Source: Acidimicrobiia bacterium
GTDB taxonomy: Bacteria; Actinomycetota; Acidimicrobiia; Acidimicrobiales; Aldehydirespiratoraceae
Assembly: GCA_022821685.1 (NCBI GenBank)
Contig: JAJEDD010000032.1
Location: 1-64,000 of the forward strand
Reading direction: 5' to 3'
DNA: 64,000 nucleotides
The notes under the pieces were generated by a model. It worked only from the letters and a program-made list of their open reading frames with translations, was not told where the DNA came from and ran no database searches. The position numbers and the translations under genes are program-made. Shown here piece after piece: positions 7,853 through 15,516 of the stretch (position 1 is the first letter of the stretch; each line of letters opens with the position of its first letter).

Positions 7853-8776
7853 ATGGACTTGGACGACACAGACCGGGCCTTGATCGACAGCCTGGTGGCC
7901 GACGGCCGGGCCAGCTACGCCGCCCTGGCCCGGCATATCGGCATGTCTCAGGCGGCGGTAAAGGCCCGAGTCATCCGGCTCCTCGACACCGGAGTCATCC
8001 ACATTCTCGGGCGTATCGACCCCCGCGCCCTCGGCTACGGCGAGTTCGCCTACTGCCTGATCGACGCACAGGGGCCGGTGACAGCAGTAGCCGAGCGGCT
8101 GGCCAAATTGGACGAGACTGCCTTCGTGCTCACGGTGGCGGGAGCCCGCGGGCTGTTCGTCGAGTTCAGAGCCCGCGACGCCCGGCAGCTCGACGCCGCC
8201 ATCGAGCAGGCCCGATCCGACCCCCAGGTACGGAGTATCGATGCCTCCTCGCTCGTGGCCTTCGTCAAGCAGGACTGGTCGCAATCGAGTCGCAACCCCG
8301 ACGGTTCCGACCATCGGCGCGGTGCCCGTCGCCGCAGTGTCGATGCCACCGACATAAGGCTCCTCGAGCGCTTGGCCACCAACGGTCGAGCCACGTTCGC
8401 GGAGATGTCGGAGGCCGCGGGCATGTCCCACGCCGCCACCCGCGACCGGGTGCTGGGGCTGATGGCGGACGGGGTGGTGACGGTCCAGACCATCGTCAGC
8501 CCCGGAGTGCTGGGGGTGAAGGGCTATGCCGGTCTCATGATCGAGGTTGACGGCCCGGCTGAACCCGTCGCCGCGGCGCTCGCCGCCCTGGCCGACATAA
8601 CCCTGGTGGCCAGAGTGCTCGGGCGCTTCGACGTCATAGCCGAGGCCAGCTACCGAGACGAAGCCCATCTGGCCGAACTGCTGGACAAGGTCCGGGCCAC
8701 CCAGGGCGTGGGACAGGTCGAGGCATTCGTGTACTTGGTGGTGGTAAAGGAGTCGATGACCGCCGGCCTCACCTGA
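7853..8776 (+). CDS. Double Lrp/AsnC-family transcriptional regulator
   Basis: 307-residue protein made of two consecutive Lrp/AsnC modules, each a winged helix-turn-helix plus a RAM ligand-binding domain. The first HTH starts with LDDTDRALIDSLVADGR, and its RAM half ends near residue 140. A basic linker (RRGARRRS) leads to the second HTH (DATDIRLLERLATNGRATF) and second RAM. Classical Lrp is about 150-160 residues, so this is a tandem fusion that can fold as an internal pseudo-dimer. ATG 7853 aligns with the family start; in-frame ATGs at 7794 and 7826 are possible. Divergent from the amino-acid-type importer, which it may regulate (inference). Confidence 0.88.
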   Translation: MDLDDTDRALIDSLVADGRASYAALARHIGMSQAAVKARVIRLLDTGVIHILGRIDPRALGYGEFAYCLIDAQGPVTAVAERLAKLDETAFVLTVAGARGLFVEFRARDARQLDAAIEQARSDPQVRSIDASSLVAFVKQDWSQSSRNPDGSDHRRGARRRSVDATDIRLLERLATNGRATFAEMSEAAGMSHAATRDRVLGLMADGVVTVQTIVSPGVLGVKGYAGLMIEVDGPAEPVAAALAALADITLVARVLGRFDVIAEASYRDEAHLAELLDKVRATQGVGQVEAFVYLVVVKESMTAGLT

Positions 8777-8805
8777 TCGGCGCCGCCGAGCCCCGGCAGG
8801 AGGGG

Positions 8806-9648
8806 CTAGCCGAGCAAACCCCCGTCGATGGGAATCAGCGCGCCGTTGATGTAGGAGGCGGCCGGCGACGCCAGGAACACCACTAGCTGGGCCACTTCCT
8901 CGGCGGTGCCCCACCGTCCCAGCGGCACCTCCGAGACCAGCATCTCGCTGGCCTCGTCGTCGGTGACGCCGGCCAGTTCGGCCACCAGCCTGCGGTTGGC
9001 CACCGCCATCTGGGTGTCGATGGGGCCGGGGCAAACACCCACGCAGCGGATGCCGTCGCGGCCGTGCTCCTTGGCGATGAGCTTGGTCATCGCGGAGAGG
9101 CCGAACTTGGTGACGTTGTAGGCCCCGTACCCGGCATCGGACACCAGTCCCCCGATCGACACGTTGTTGATGATCACCCCCCGGCCCGCGGCGATCATCG
9201 GCGGTAGTGCCAGCAGCGCCATCCGCCGCGAGCCCATGACGTTGACCTGCCACGACAGGTTCCACTGCTCCTCGGTCTGGTCGACGAAGCGGCCCACCCC
9301 GGTGGTGGCCCCCGCGTTGTTGAACAGGATGTCCAGCGATCCCAACTCCCCCACGGTGCGCTCGACCACGGCTGTGGCCTGGGCCTCGTCGGTCACGTCC
9401 AGCGGCGCAGCGAAGCTCCTGACACCAGACTGGTCGCGGAGCTCCGCAGCCAGCGCCTCCAGCGCGGCCAGATCATCGCCCAAGCCGTGAGTCTCGTCCT
9501 GGCGCAGCTCGGGACGGTCGTGGGCCAAGTCGGTCACCACCACATCGGCACCAGCCTCGGCCAGCCGCCGCGCCGTCGCCCCGCCCATCCCCCCGGTCCG
9601 GCCCGCGCCGGTGACCAGCGCCACCTGCCCGGCCAGCGCTCCCTTCAC
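8806..9648 (-). CDS. SDR-family oxidoreductase
   Basis: 280-residue short-chain dehydrogenase/reductase. It has the coenzyme motif VTGAGRTGGMGG, NNAG (ILFNNAGA), a catalytic Ser region (NVSIGG) and the active-site YGAYNVTK. The C-terminus (YINGALIPIDGG) is typical of classical FabG-like SDRs. The GTG start at 9648 overlaps the previous SDR stop by four bases (GTGA); much longer in-frame starts upstream lie inside the other gene. Substrate unknown. The coupling suggests that both SDRs act in one pathway. Confidence 0.87.
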   Translation of the reverse strand: MKGALAGQVALVTGAGRTGGMGGATARRLAEAGADVVVTDLAHDRPELRQDETHGLGDDLAALEALAAELRDQSGVRSFAAPLDVTDEAQATAVVERTVGELGSLDILFNNAGATTGVGRFVDQTEEQWNLSWQVNVMGSRRMALLALPPMIAAGRGVIINNVSIGGLVSDAGYGAYNVTKFGLSAMTKLIAKEHGRDGIRCVGVCPGPIDTQMAVANRRLVAELAGVTDDEASEMLVSEVPLGRWGTAEEVAQLVVFLASPAASYINGALIPIDGGLLG

Positions 9649-10475
9649 GGCGCGGCCTCGCCCTCGGAGGGATCGGGCAAGTCGGCGGCCAGGCGGGCCA
9701 TTGCCTCGTGGCTGTAGCCGAGGGGGATGCCGTCGTGACAGCCGACCAGCGAGCCGGTCAGGGTGGCGCTGGCGTCGCTGACCAGGAAATGGAACACCGG
9801 CGCCATCTCCTGCGCCTTGCGGAACACGCCGTTGGCGGTCATGCGCCTGATCAGCTCCACATCGGGCGCCGACTCCGCTCCCATCTCGCTCTCCACGATG
9901 CCGGGCAGCACCGCATTGACCCGCACCTGGCGCGGTCCCAGCTCCAGAGCCCACACCCGCACCAGATGGTCGAGGGCGGCCTTGGAGGCGGCGTAGGCGG
10001 CCATGCCCGGCGCCGCCACCGAGCCCGCCGGCGAGCTGGTGACGATGACCGAGCCGTGGTCGCGCACCATGCCCACCCCGTGGCGGAGGGCCCGCACCAC
10101 GCCCAAGGTATTGACGTCGATCACACGCTCGAACACGTCCATGTCCAGGGCTTCGACCTCTCCGTGGTGCTCATCGATGCCGGCGTTGAGGGTCAGCGCG
10201 TCGAGCGCGTCGAACCGCTCGGACACGGCCTCGAAGGCCCGCTCGACCGAGTCGTCGTCGGCCACGTCCATCATCACGAAGGCCGCTCCGATGTCCTTTG
10301 CGATGATGGCGCCTTCGGGCCGACGTCCACAGATCACCACCTGGGCGCCGCAGTCGGCCAGATGAGTCGCCGCGGCCAGGCCGATCCCGGCCGTTCCGCC
10401 GGTGACAACCACCCTGCGGCCGCTCACATCGAACGTCGCGGCCGTAGCCGTCCTGGCTGTGCTTGGCTCGGTCAT
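9645..10475 (-). CDS. SDR-family oxidoreductase
   Basis: 276-residue short-chain dehydrogenase/reductase. The glycine motif is VVVTGGTAGIG near residue 25. It continues with TLNAG instead of the usual NNAG, a catalytic Ser in VTSSPAGS and YAASKAAL. The first 18 residues are a Thr/Ala-rich extension. It precedes and overlaps the second SDR. Both could be steroid-, sugar- or alcohol-type dehydrogenases; no substrate can be assigned. Confidence 0.85.
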   Translation of the reverse strand: MTEPSTARTATAATFDVSGRRVVVTGGTAGIGLAAATHLADCGAQVVICGRRPEGAIIAKDIGAAFVMMDVADDDSVERAFEAVSERFDALDALTLNAGIDEHHGEVEALDMDVFERVIDVNTLGVVRALRHGVGMVRDHGSVIVTSSPAGSVAAPGMAAYAASKAALDHLVRVWALELGPRQVRVNAVLPGIVESEMGAESAPDVELIRRMTANGVFRKAQEMAPVFHFLVSDASATLTGSLVGCHDGIPLGYSHEAMARLAADLPDPSEGEAAP

Positions 10476-10589
10476 GAGGCCACCCTAGTCATTGAAACTC
10501 ACGCTGTCCGCAGGACCTAGATATGGATTCACAGGCGTACGGCGTGATACACAAGCGTTTCCTACCCTAGAGTGTCGCTTGGCGGCTCA

Positions 10590-10640
10590 CGGAGGCCTGA
10601 ACCCGAGCGGCCGGCGAGCACAGCGAGCAGGAGCAGAACG
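10590..10640 (+). repeat. Core fragment of the dispersed repeat (copy D)
   Basis: CCCGAGCGGCCGGCGAGCAC followed by AGCGAGCAGGAGC matches the repeat core with several changes; the terminal repeats are missing. It sits immediately upstream of the E1 start and can be read as an in-frame N-terminal extension, which I regard as artefactual. Confidence 0.5.
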
Positions 10641-10649
10641 AGCGTGAGG

Positions 10650-12728
10650 ATGCGGCAGATCCTGGATCCGGCGGGAGAGCTTGTGGGCCCGATCCCTGAT
10701 CTCGACGACGGCCAACTGGTCGAGATGCTCCGCCTGCTGCTCACCACCCGCATGGCCGACGAGAAGCTCCTCAACCTCCAGCGCCAGGGGCGCATGCCCG
10801 CCTACTACCAAGTGAGCGGTCAGGAGGCCCATGCAGGCGCGGCGCTGGCCCTGCGCGAGACCGACTGGCTCTTCACCGCCTACCGGGAGTTGGGCATGTG
10901 GCTGGCCCGGGGCATGAGTCCCATGGCTGCGCTGGGAATGTGGATGGGAGTGCCCGACGACGACGACCTCTGGGACGTCAACCGCTACCGGGTGACCAAG
11001 CTCAACGCCACCATCGGCACCCACCTGCCCCACGCGGTGGGCTTCGGCTACGCCGAGCGGCTTCAGGGCCGCGACACGGTGGCCATGGTGGTGTTCGGCG
11101 ACGGGGCCACCTCGGAGTCCGACTTCCACGCGGCCATGAACTTCGCCGGCGTGTGGAACACCCCCACCGTGTTCCTGTGCCAGAACAACCAGGTGGCCCA
11201 GTCCACCACCATCGACAAGCAGACCGCGGCGGCCACGCTGGCGGTCAAGGCCGAGGGGTACGGATTCACCGGTGAGCTGGTGGACGGCATGGATCCGCTG
11301 GCCCTGTACCAGAGCGCCCGCGAGGCGGTCGAGCGGGCCGCGGCCGGCGGTGGCCCGACCCTCATCGAGATGCTCACCTACCGGTTCGCCCCCCACTCCA
11401 CCTACGACGGGACCCCGGTGTACCGCACCACCGATGAGGAGGCCCGGTGGCGCGAGCGGGATCCGATCACCCGGATGAGGACCCTGCTGGTGAACAAGGG
11501 CCTGTGGGAGGCCGAGCAGGAAGACGCCATGCGGGCTCGGGTCTCAGCCGATCTGGAGGCCTTCGTCGAAGAGCTGGAGTCCCGGCCTGCGGTGGACCGC
11601 GACTACTCGCCCCGGCAGCTCTTCGCCCGGACTCCGGCCTCGCTGGCCGAGCAGCTGCACTGCGAGCAGCAGGACACCGGCGAGGCCGCCACCGTGCTGG
11701 GGCCCGAGGAAGTATGGGCGGTCGAGCCCGACCCGTCGCCCACCGGCGAGACCCGGCGGCTCGACATGACCGAGGCCCTCAAGCTGACCCTGCACTCGGC
11801 CTTCGAGCGGGATCCGGCCCTGGTGGCCCTGGGCGAGGACGTGGCCGTGGAGGGCGGGGTGTTCCGCATCACCGAGGGCATGCTCGAGCGCTTCGGCGCT
11901 CAGCGGGTGATCGACACCCCGCTGTGCGAGACCGGCATCATGGGCACCGCGGTGGGCATGGCCATGGCCGGGCTGAGGCCGGTGGCCGAGATCGAGTTCG
12001 CCGGCTTCATGTACCCGGCCTTCGATCAGCTCATCGGCCATGTGGCCCGCATCCGCTGGCGCTACCGGGGCCGTCTGACTGCGCCGGTGGTGGCCCGGCT
12101 ACCGGTGGGAACCAACCTCGACAACCTCGAGTTCCACACCGACTCCCCCGAGTCGTTCCTCGCCCACGCGCCCGGCCTGGTGGTGGTGTATCCCTCCAAT
12201 CCCTACGACGCCAAGGGCCTGATGGAGTCGGCGCTGTGCAGCGACGACCCGGTGGTGTTCCTGGAGCCCATCTCGCTGTACCGGGGCCTCAAGCAGGACG
12301 TGCCGGTCGAGCCCTACCGGATCGGCTTCGGGCGGGCCCGGGTGTTGCGGGACGGCACCGACGTGACGGTGGTGTCTTGGGGTCCGCCGGTGCGTCAGGC
12401 GCTGAAGGCCGCCGAGGCGCTGGCCGCAGACGGCGTGTCGACGGAGGTGATCGACCTGCGGACCCTTTATCCGTGGGACCGCGAGACGGTGCTCGGCAGC
12501 GTGGAACGCTCGGGACGGCTGGTGGTGGCCCATGAGGCCCACACCACCGGCGGTTTCGGGGCCGAGATTCTGGCCGCGGTCAGTGAGCAGTGCCTCTATT
12601 CGCTGGAGGCGCCGCCGGTGAGGGTGGCCCACATGGACGTGTTCTGGGGTCCGGCCCAGCTTGAGCGCTACTCCATGATCACCGCCGACCGCATAGCCGC
12701 CGGAATCCGCCGAGCCCTCGCCGACTGA
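10650..12728 (+). CDS. 2-oxoacid dehydrogenase E1, fused alpha and beta subunits
   Basis: 692-residue thiamine-diphosphate enzyme. Residues about 10-320 are an E1-alpha subunit with the ThDP/Mg motif GDGATSES...CQNN. Residues about 370-690 are an E1-beta subunit (LVALGEDVAVEGG, then the transketolase C-terminal domain VIDLRTLYPWD). Pyruvate or branched-chain E1 enzymes usually encode these separately, so this is a fusion. It decarboxylates a 2-oxoacid and loads the acyl group on the lipoyl E2 encoded 70 bases downstream. The branched-chain type is more likely because a complete AceE-type pyruvate E1 is encoded at 35 kb (inference). ATG 10650 or GTG 10644 start; further upstream is repeat sequence. 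Confidence 0.88.
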   Translation: MRQILDPAGELVGPIPDLDDGQLVEMLRLLLTTRMADEKLLNLQRQGRMPAYYQVSGQEAHAGAALALRETDWLFTAYRELGMWLARGMSPMAALGMWMGVPDDDDLWDVNRYRVTKLNATIGTHLPHAVGFGYAERLQGRDTVAMVVFGDGATSESDFHAAMNFAGVWNTPTVFLCQNNQVAQSTTIDKQTAAATLAVKAEGYGFTGELVDGMDPLALYQSAREAVERAAAGGGPTLIEMLTYRFAPHSTYDGTPVYRTTDEEARWRERDPITRMRTLLVNKGLWEAEQEDAMRARVSADLEAFVEELESRPAVDRDYSPRQLFARTPASLAEQLHCEQQDTGEAATVLGPEEVWAVEPDPSPTGETRRLDMTEALKLTLHSAFERDPALVALGEDVAVEGGVFRITEGMLERFGAQRVIDTPLCETGIMGTAVGMAMAGLRPVAEIEFAGFMYPAFDQLIGHVARIRWRYRGRLTAPVVARLPVGTNLDNLEFHTDSPESFLAHAPGLVVVYPSNPYDAKGLMESALCSDDPVVFLEPISLYRGLKQDVPVEPYRIGFGRARVLRDGTDVTVVSWGPPVRQALKAAEALAADGVSTEVIDLRTLYPWDRETVLGSVERSGRLVVAHEAHTTGGFGAEILAAVSEQCLYSLEAPPVRVAHMDVFWGPAQLERYSMITADRIAAGIRRALAD

Positions 12729-12798
12729 CGACGGCGTTCATGCCCAACCGGCCCCCAGAATCAGCCCCACCCCTGCGGCTCGAAGCGAAGGACTGACG

Positions 12799-13974
12799 AT
12801 GGCGCGCGCTTTCAGGCTGCCGGCGGTGGGCGACACCATGGTCGAGGGCGAGATCGTGGAGTGGCTGGTCGGCGTGGGCGACGCGGTCGAGCTCGATCAG
12901 GCCATCTGCTCGGTCGAGACCGACAAGTCGGTAGTGGAGATGACCACCCCCTACCGGGGCACGGTGCTGGCCCTGGGCGGCGAGCCCGGCGATGTGATCG
13001 CGGTGGGGGCGACCCTCATCGTGGTCGGAGAGCCGGGCGAGGAGATCCCAGCCGAAGAAGACACCCCTACGGCTGACGCACAGCCTCCGGCCCGCGCCCA
13101 GGATCAGATCGCGACCGCAGATCAGACCGCGGCGCTGGCCCCGTTTGGATCGACAGCATCGGAGGGGATCAAGGCGCTGCCCAAGGCTCGCAAGCTGGCC
13201 CGAGAGCGGGGCATCGACCTGGCCGCAGTGGTCGGCACCGGCGCGGGCGGGACCATCACCGCCTCCGACATCGAGGCCGCCGCAGCCACACCCGTTCCGC
13301 CGTCAGACGGGACCCGGCGGCGCGAGCGGCTGTCGGCCACCCGCCGCTCCATCGCCCTCCACATGGCGGCGTCGATGCAGGTCCCGCAGTTCACGTCGAT
13401 GGTCGATGCCGACGCCGCCAAGCTGCTGGAGGCCCGAGCCGCCGCATCCGCCGCCACCGGCTCGCGGGTGCCCCTCGACGCCCTGCTGGTGGCGCGGCTG
13501 GTGCCGGTGCTGCGCGACCACCCGATCATGAACGCCCGGCTCGACGGCGATGAGATCGAGTACTTCGACCGCTACGACATCGGCGTGGCCGTTGACACCC
13601 CCGACGGCCTGATGGTGCCGGTGGTGCGGTCCGCCGATTCCCTCGCCATGGCCAACCTGTCAGCGGAGATCCTGCGACTGGCCACCGCAGCCCGCAACCG
13701 CACCGCAACCCCCGACGAGCTCACCGGAGCCACCGCCACCGTCAACAACGTGGGCGCCCTCGGGATCCTCGCCGGCACGCCGATGCTGCCGTCGGGCACC
13801 AGCGTGATCGCCGCCTTCGGCATGGCCCGCCCAGTAGTGCGATTGATCGGCGGACAGCCGGTCGAGGCGCCGACCATGACCATCTCGGCCACCTTCGACC
13901 ATCGCATCATCGACGGCGGCGCCAGCGCCCGCTTCCTGGCCCAGCTCAAAGCAGCCATCGAGACTGCGTTATAG
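12799..13974 (+). CDS. Dihydrolipoamide acyltransferase E2
   Basis: 391-residue E2. The lipoyl domain occupies residues 1-80 with lipoylated K43 in ETDKSVVE. An acidic/Ala-Pro linker follows, then a peripheral-subunit binding domain around 124-160 (PKARKLARERGIDL). The catalytic acyltransferase domain ends with DHRIIDGG. It transfers the acyl group from the E1 encoded just upstream to CoA. No E3 gene is adjacent; Lpd at 31766-33175 probably serves. The lipoylation enzymes at 28-30 kb would modify K43. Confidence 0.88.
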   Translation: MARAFRLPAVGDTMVEGEIVEWLVGVGDAVELDQAICSVETDKSVVEMTTPYRGTVLALGGEPGDVIAVGATLIVVGEPGEEIPAEEDTPTADAQPPARAQDQIATADQTAALAPFGSTASEGIKALPKARKLARERGIDLAAVVGTGAGGTITASDIEAAAATPVPPSDGTRRRERLSATRRSIALHMAASMQVPQFTSMVDADAAKLLEARAAASAATGSRVPLDALLVARLVPVLRDHPIMNARLDGDEIEYFDRYDIGVAVDTPDGLMVPVVRSADSLAMANLSAEILRLATAARNRTATPDELTGATATVNNVGALGILAGTPMLPSGTSVIAAFGMARPVVRLIGGQPVEAPTMTISATFDHRIIDGGASARFLAQLKAAIETAL

Positions 13975-13981
13975 CAGGCGG

Positions 13982-14311
13982 TCAACCGCAGGCGACCGCA
14001 GCCTCCAACGCCCGGCACACGGCGCGCATGCGCTCGGCGCTCAGCCGGCCGGCGCGATCGGTCAGCAGCGCTTGGGGAACGTTCTCGACCGAGTCGAGGT
14101 TGACCGCACACAGCTGTTCCACCGGATCGTCGCCGGGTTCCAGGACCACCTCGGAGAGGAGTCCGCGAATATTGGTGGTGCACGGCGCCACGACCGCGGT
14201 CTTGAGCCTGGCCAGCGCGGCGTCACGCGACAAAACCACCACCGGGCGGCGACCGGCGTGCGGCGACTCCCACCACCAAACGTCTCCCCGGTGCACACGC
14301 TGCATGCTCAC
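13982..14311 (-). CDS. MazF/PemK-like endoribonuclease toxin
   Basis: 109-residue toxin of the MazF/PemK superfamily. HRGDVWWWESP and RPVVVLSRDAAL replace the usual GDiwwvd...RPvlVvS blocks, and VVAPCTTNIRG and NLDSVENVPQ follow. GTG 14311 overlaps the antitoxin stop (GTGA). It most resembles the mycobacterial MazF subgroup paired with ribbon-helix-helix antitoxins. Convergent with the E2 gene, only eight bases away. Confidence 0.85.
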   Translation of the reverse strand: MSMQRVHRGDVWWWESPHAGRRPVVVLSRDAALARLKTAVVAPCTTNIRGLLSEVVLEPGDDPVEQLCAVNLDSVENVPQALLTDRAGRLSAERMRAVCRALEAAVACG

Positions 14312-14577
14312 GCCTGAGCGCCTGCCGGGCCTCCCGCACCGCGGTGGAGGCGGTTCGCCTCGTGGAAGTCGGTGAGGCTTCCCCAGGCGTCGGGCTCATC
14401 CATGGGGATCCGGTCATACGCCTCGTAGGACGCATCGATCTCGGTCTGGCGGTAGCGATGCACAAGCGCTTCAAGGGCGGCATCGACCATCCGGGCGACG
14501 CTGGGCCAGGCCTCCAGGCTCCGCGCCCGCGCCATCAGGCTGTCGTCGACTGTGGTGCTGATTCGTGTGCGACTCAT
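14308..14577 (-). CDS. Ribbon-helix-helix antitoxin
   Basis: 89-residue partner of the downstream MazF-like toxin. The N-terminus (SRTRISTTVDDSLMARARSL) is a CopG/MetJ-type ribbon-helix-helix DNA-binding domain. The remainder (DASYEAYDRIPMDEPDAWG) is an acidic toxin-binding tail. The ATG at 14577 is chosen because the longer frame upstream lacks antitoxin similarity. It should repress its own promoter in the 140-bp divergent gap shared with the ABC exporter. Confidence 0.82.
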   Translation of the reverse strand: MSRTRISTTVDDSLMARARSLEAWPSVARMVDAALEALVHRYRQTEIDASYEAYDRIPMDEPDAWGSLTDFHEANRLHRGAGGPAGAQA

Positions 14578-14716
14578 GCCATGATCGTAGCATTCTGCGA
14601 TCCTAGGAGTCCGGGCCAAGTGGGGGATGTCCCCCGGTTGGGGAGGCCGGGCTCGCTCATAGAGTCCACCGGAACCTCTTCGCCAACCAAGAAACCGCAA
14701 CAGTTCAGGAGTACCT

Positions 14717-15466
14717 GTGACTTCCTCCCCCGCCCCGACACTGACCACAGCCGCCCGCGCCGTGGCCGCCACCAAGATCTACGGCTCCGGCGACACCGAG
14801 GTCCGGGCCCTCGACGCCATCGACGTGGACTTCGAGCGGGGCCGCTTCACCGCCATCATGGGCCCGTCGGGGTCGGGCAAGTCCACCCTGATGCACTGCA
14901 TGGCCGGGCTCGACACTGTCACGGAGGGCCAGGTCATCATCGGCGACACCGACCTCACCTCACTGTCGGAGAAGGACCTCACGCTGCTGCGCCGCGACCA
15001 TGTGGGCTTCGTGTTCCAGGCCTACAACCTGGTGCCCACCCTCACCGCCATCGAGAACGTCACCCTGCCCATGGACCTGGCCGGCGCCAAGGGCGACGCG
15101 GCCTGGATAGACGAGGTGGTGGGGGCCACCGGGCTCGCCGACCGGGTGAAGCACCGCCCCAGCGAGCTGTCCGGCGGCCAGCAGCAGCGGGTGGCGGTGG
15201 CCCGGGCGCTGGCCGGCAAGCCCCAGATCATCTTCGCCGACGAGCCCACCGGCAACGTCGACTCCAACACTGCGGGCGAGATCCTGAGCTTCATGCGCAA
15301 CGCGGTCACCGAGATGGGCCAGACCATCGTCATGGTCACCCACGACCCGGTGGCCGCCTCCTACGCCGACCGGGTGGTGTTCCTGGTGGACGGCAAGATC
15401 GTGGACGAGCTGCTCGAACCCACGCCGGCCACCATCCGCGATCACATGACCCGGCTCGGCGCCTGA
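14717..15466 (+). CDS. MacB/LolD-type ABC transporter ATPase
   Basis: 249-residue ATPase of the MacB/LolD/FtsE type. It has Walker A GPSGSGKS, signature [16 protein letters not shown] and Walker B IIFADEPTGNVDS. The GTG start has AGGAG six bases upstream. It is followed by two large FtsX-type permeases, with which it should form a mechanotransmission-type transporter that moves lipids, lipoproteins or peptides out of the membrane. Cargo unknown. Confidence 0.9.
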   Translation: MTSSPAPTLTTAARAVAATKIYGSGDTEVRALDAIDVDFERGRFTAIMGPSGSGKSTLMHCMAGLDTVTEGQVIIGDTDLTSLSEKDLTLLRRDHVGFVFQAYNLVPTLTAIENVTLPMDLAGAKGDAAWIDEVVGATGLADRVKHRPSELSGGQQQRVAVARALAGKPQIIFADEPTGNVDSNTAGEILSFMRNAVTEMGQTIVMVTHDPVAASYADRVVFLVDGKIVDELLEPTPATIRDHMTRLGA

Positions 15467-15516
15467 GCGCCCCGCCCCGCCGGCTCCGCCCCAACCCGAT
15501 CCGGGAATAGACGCCG

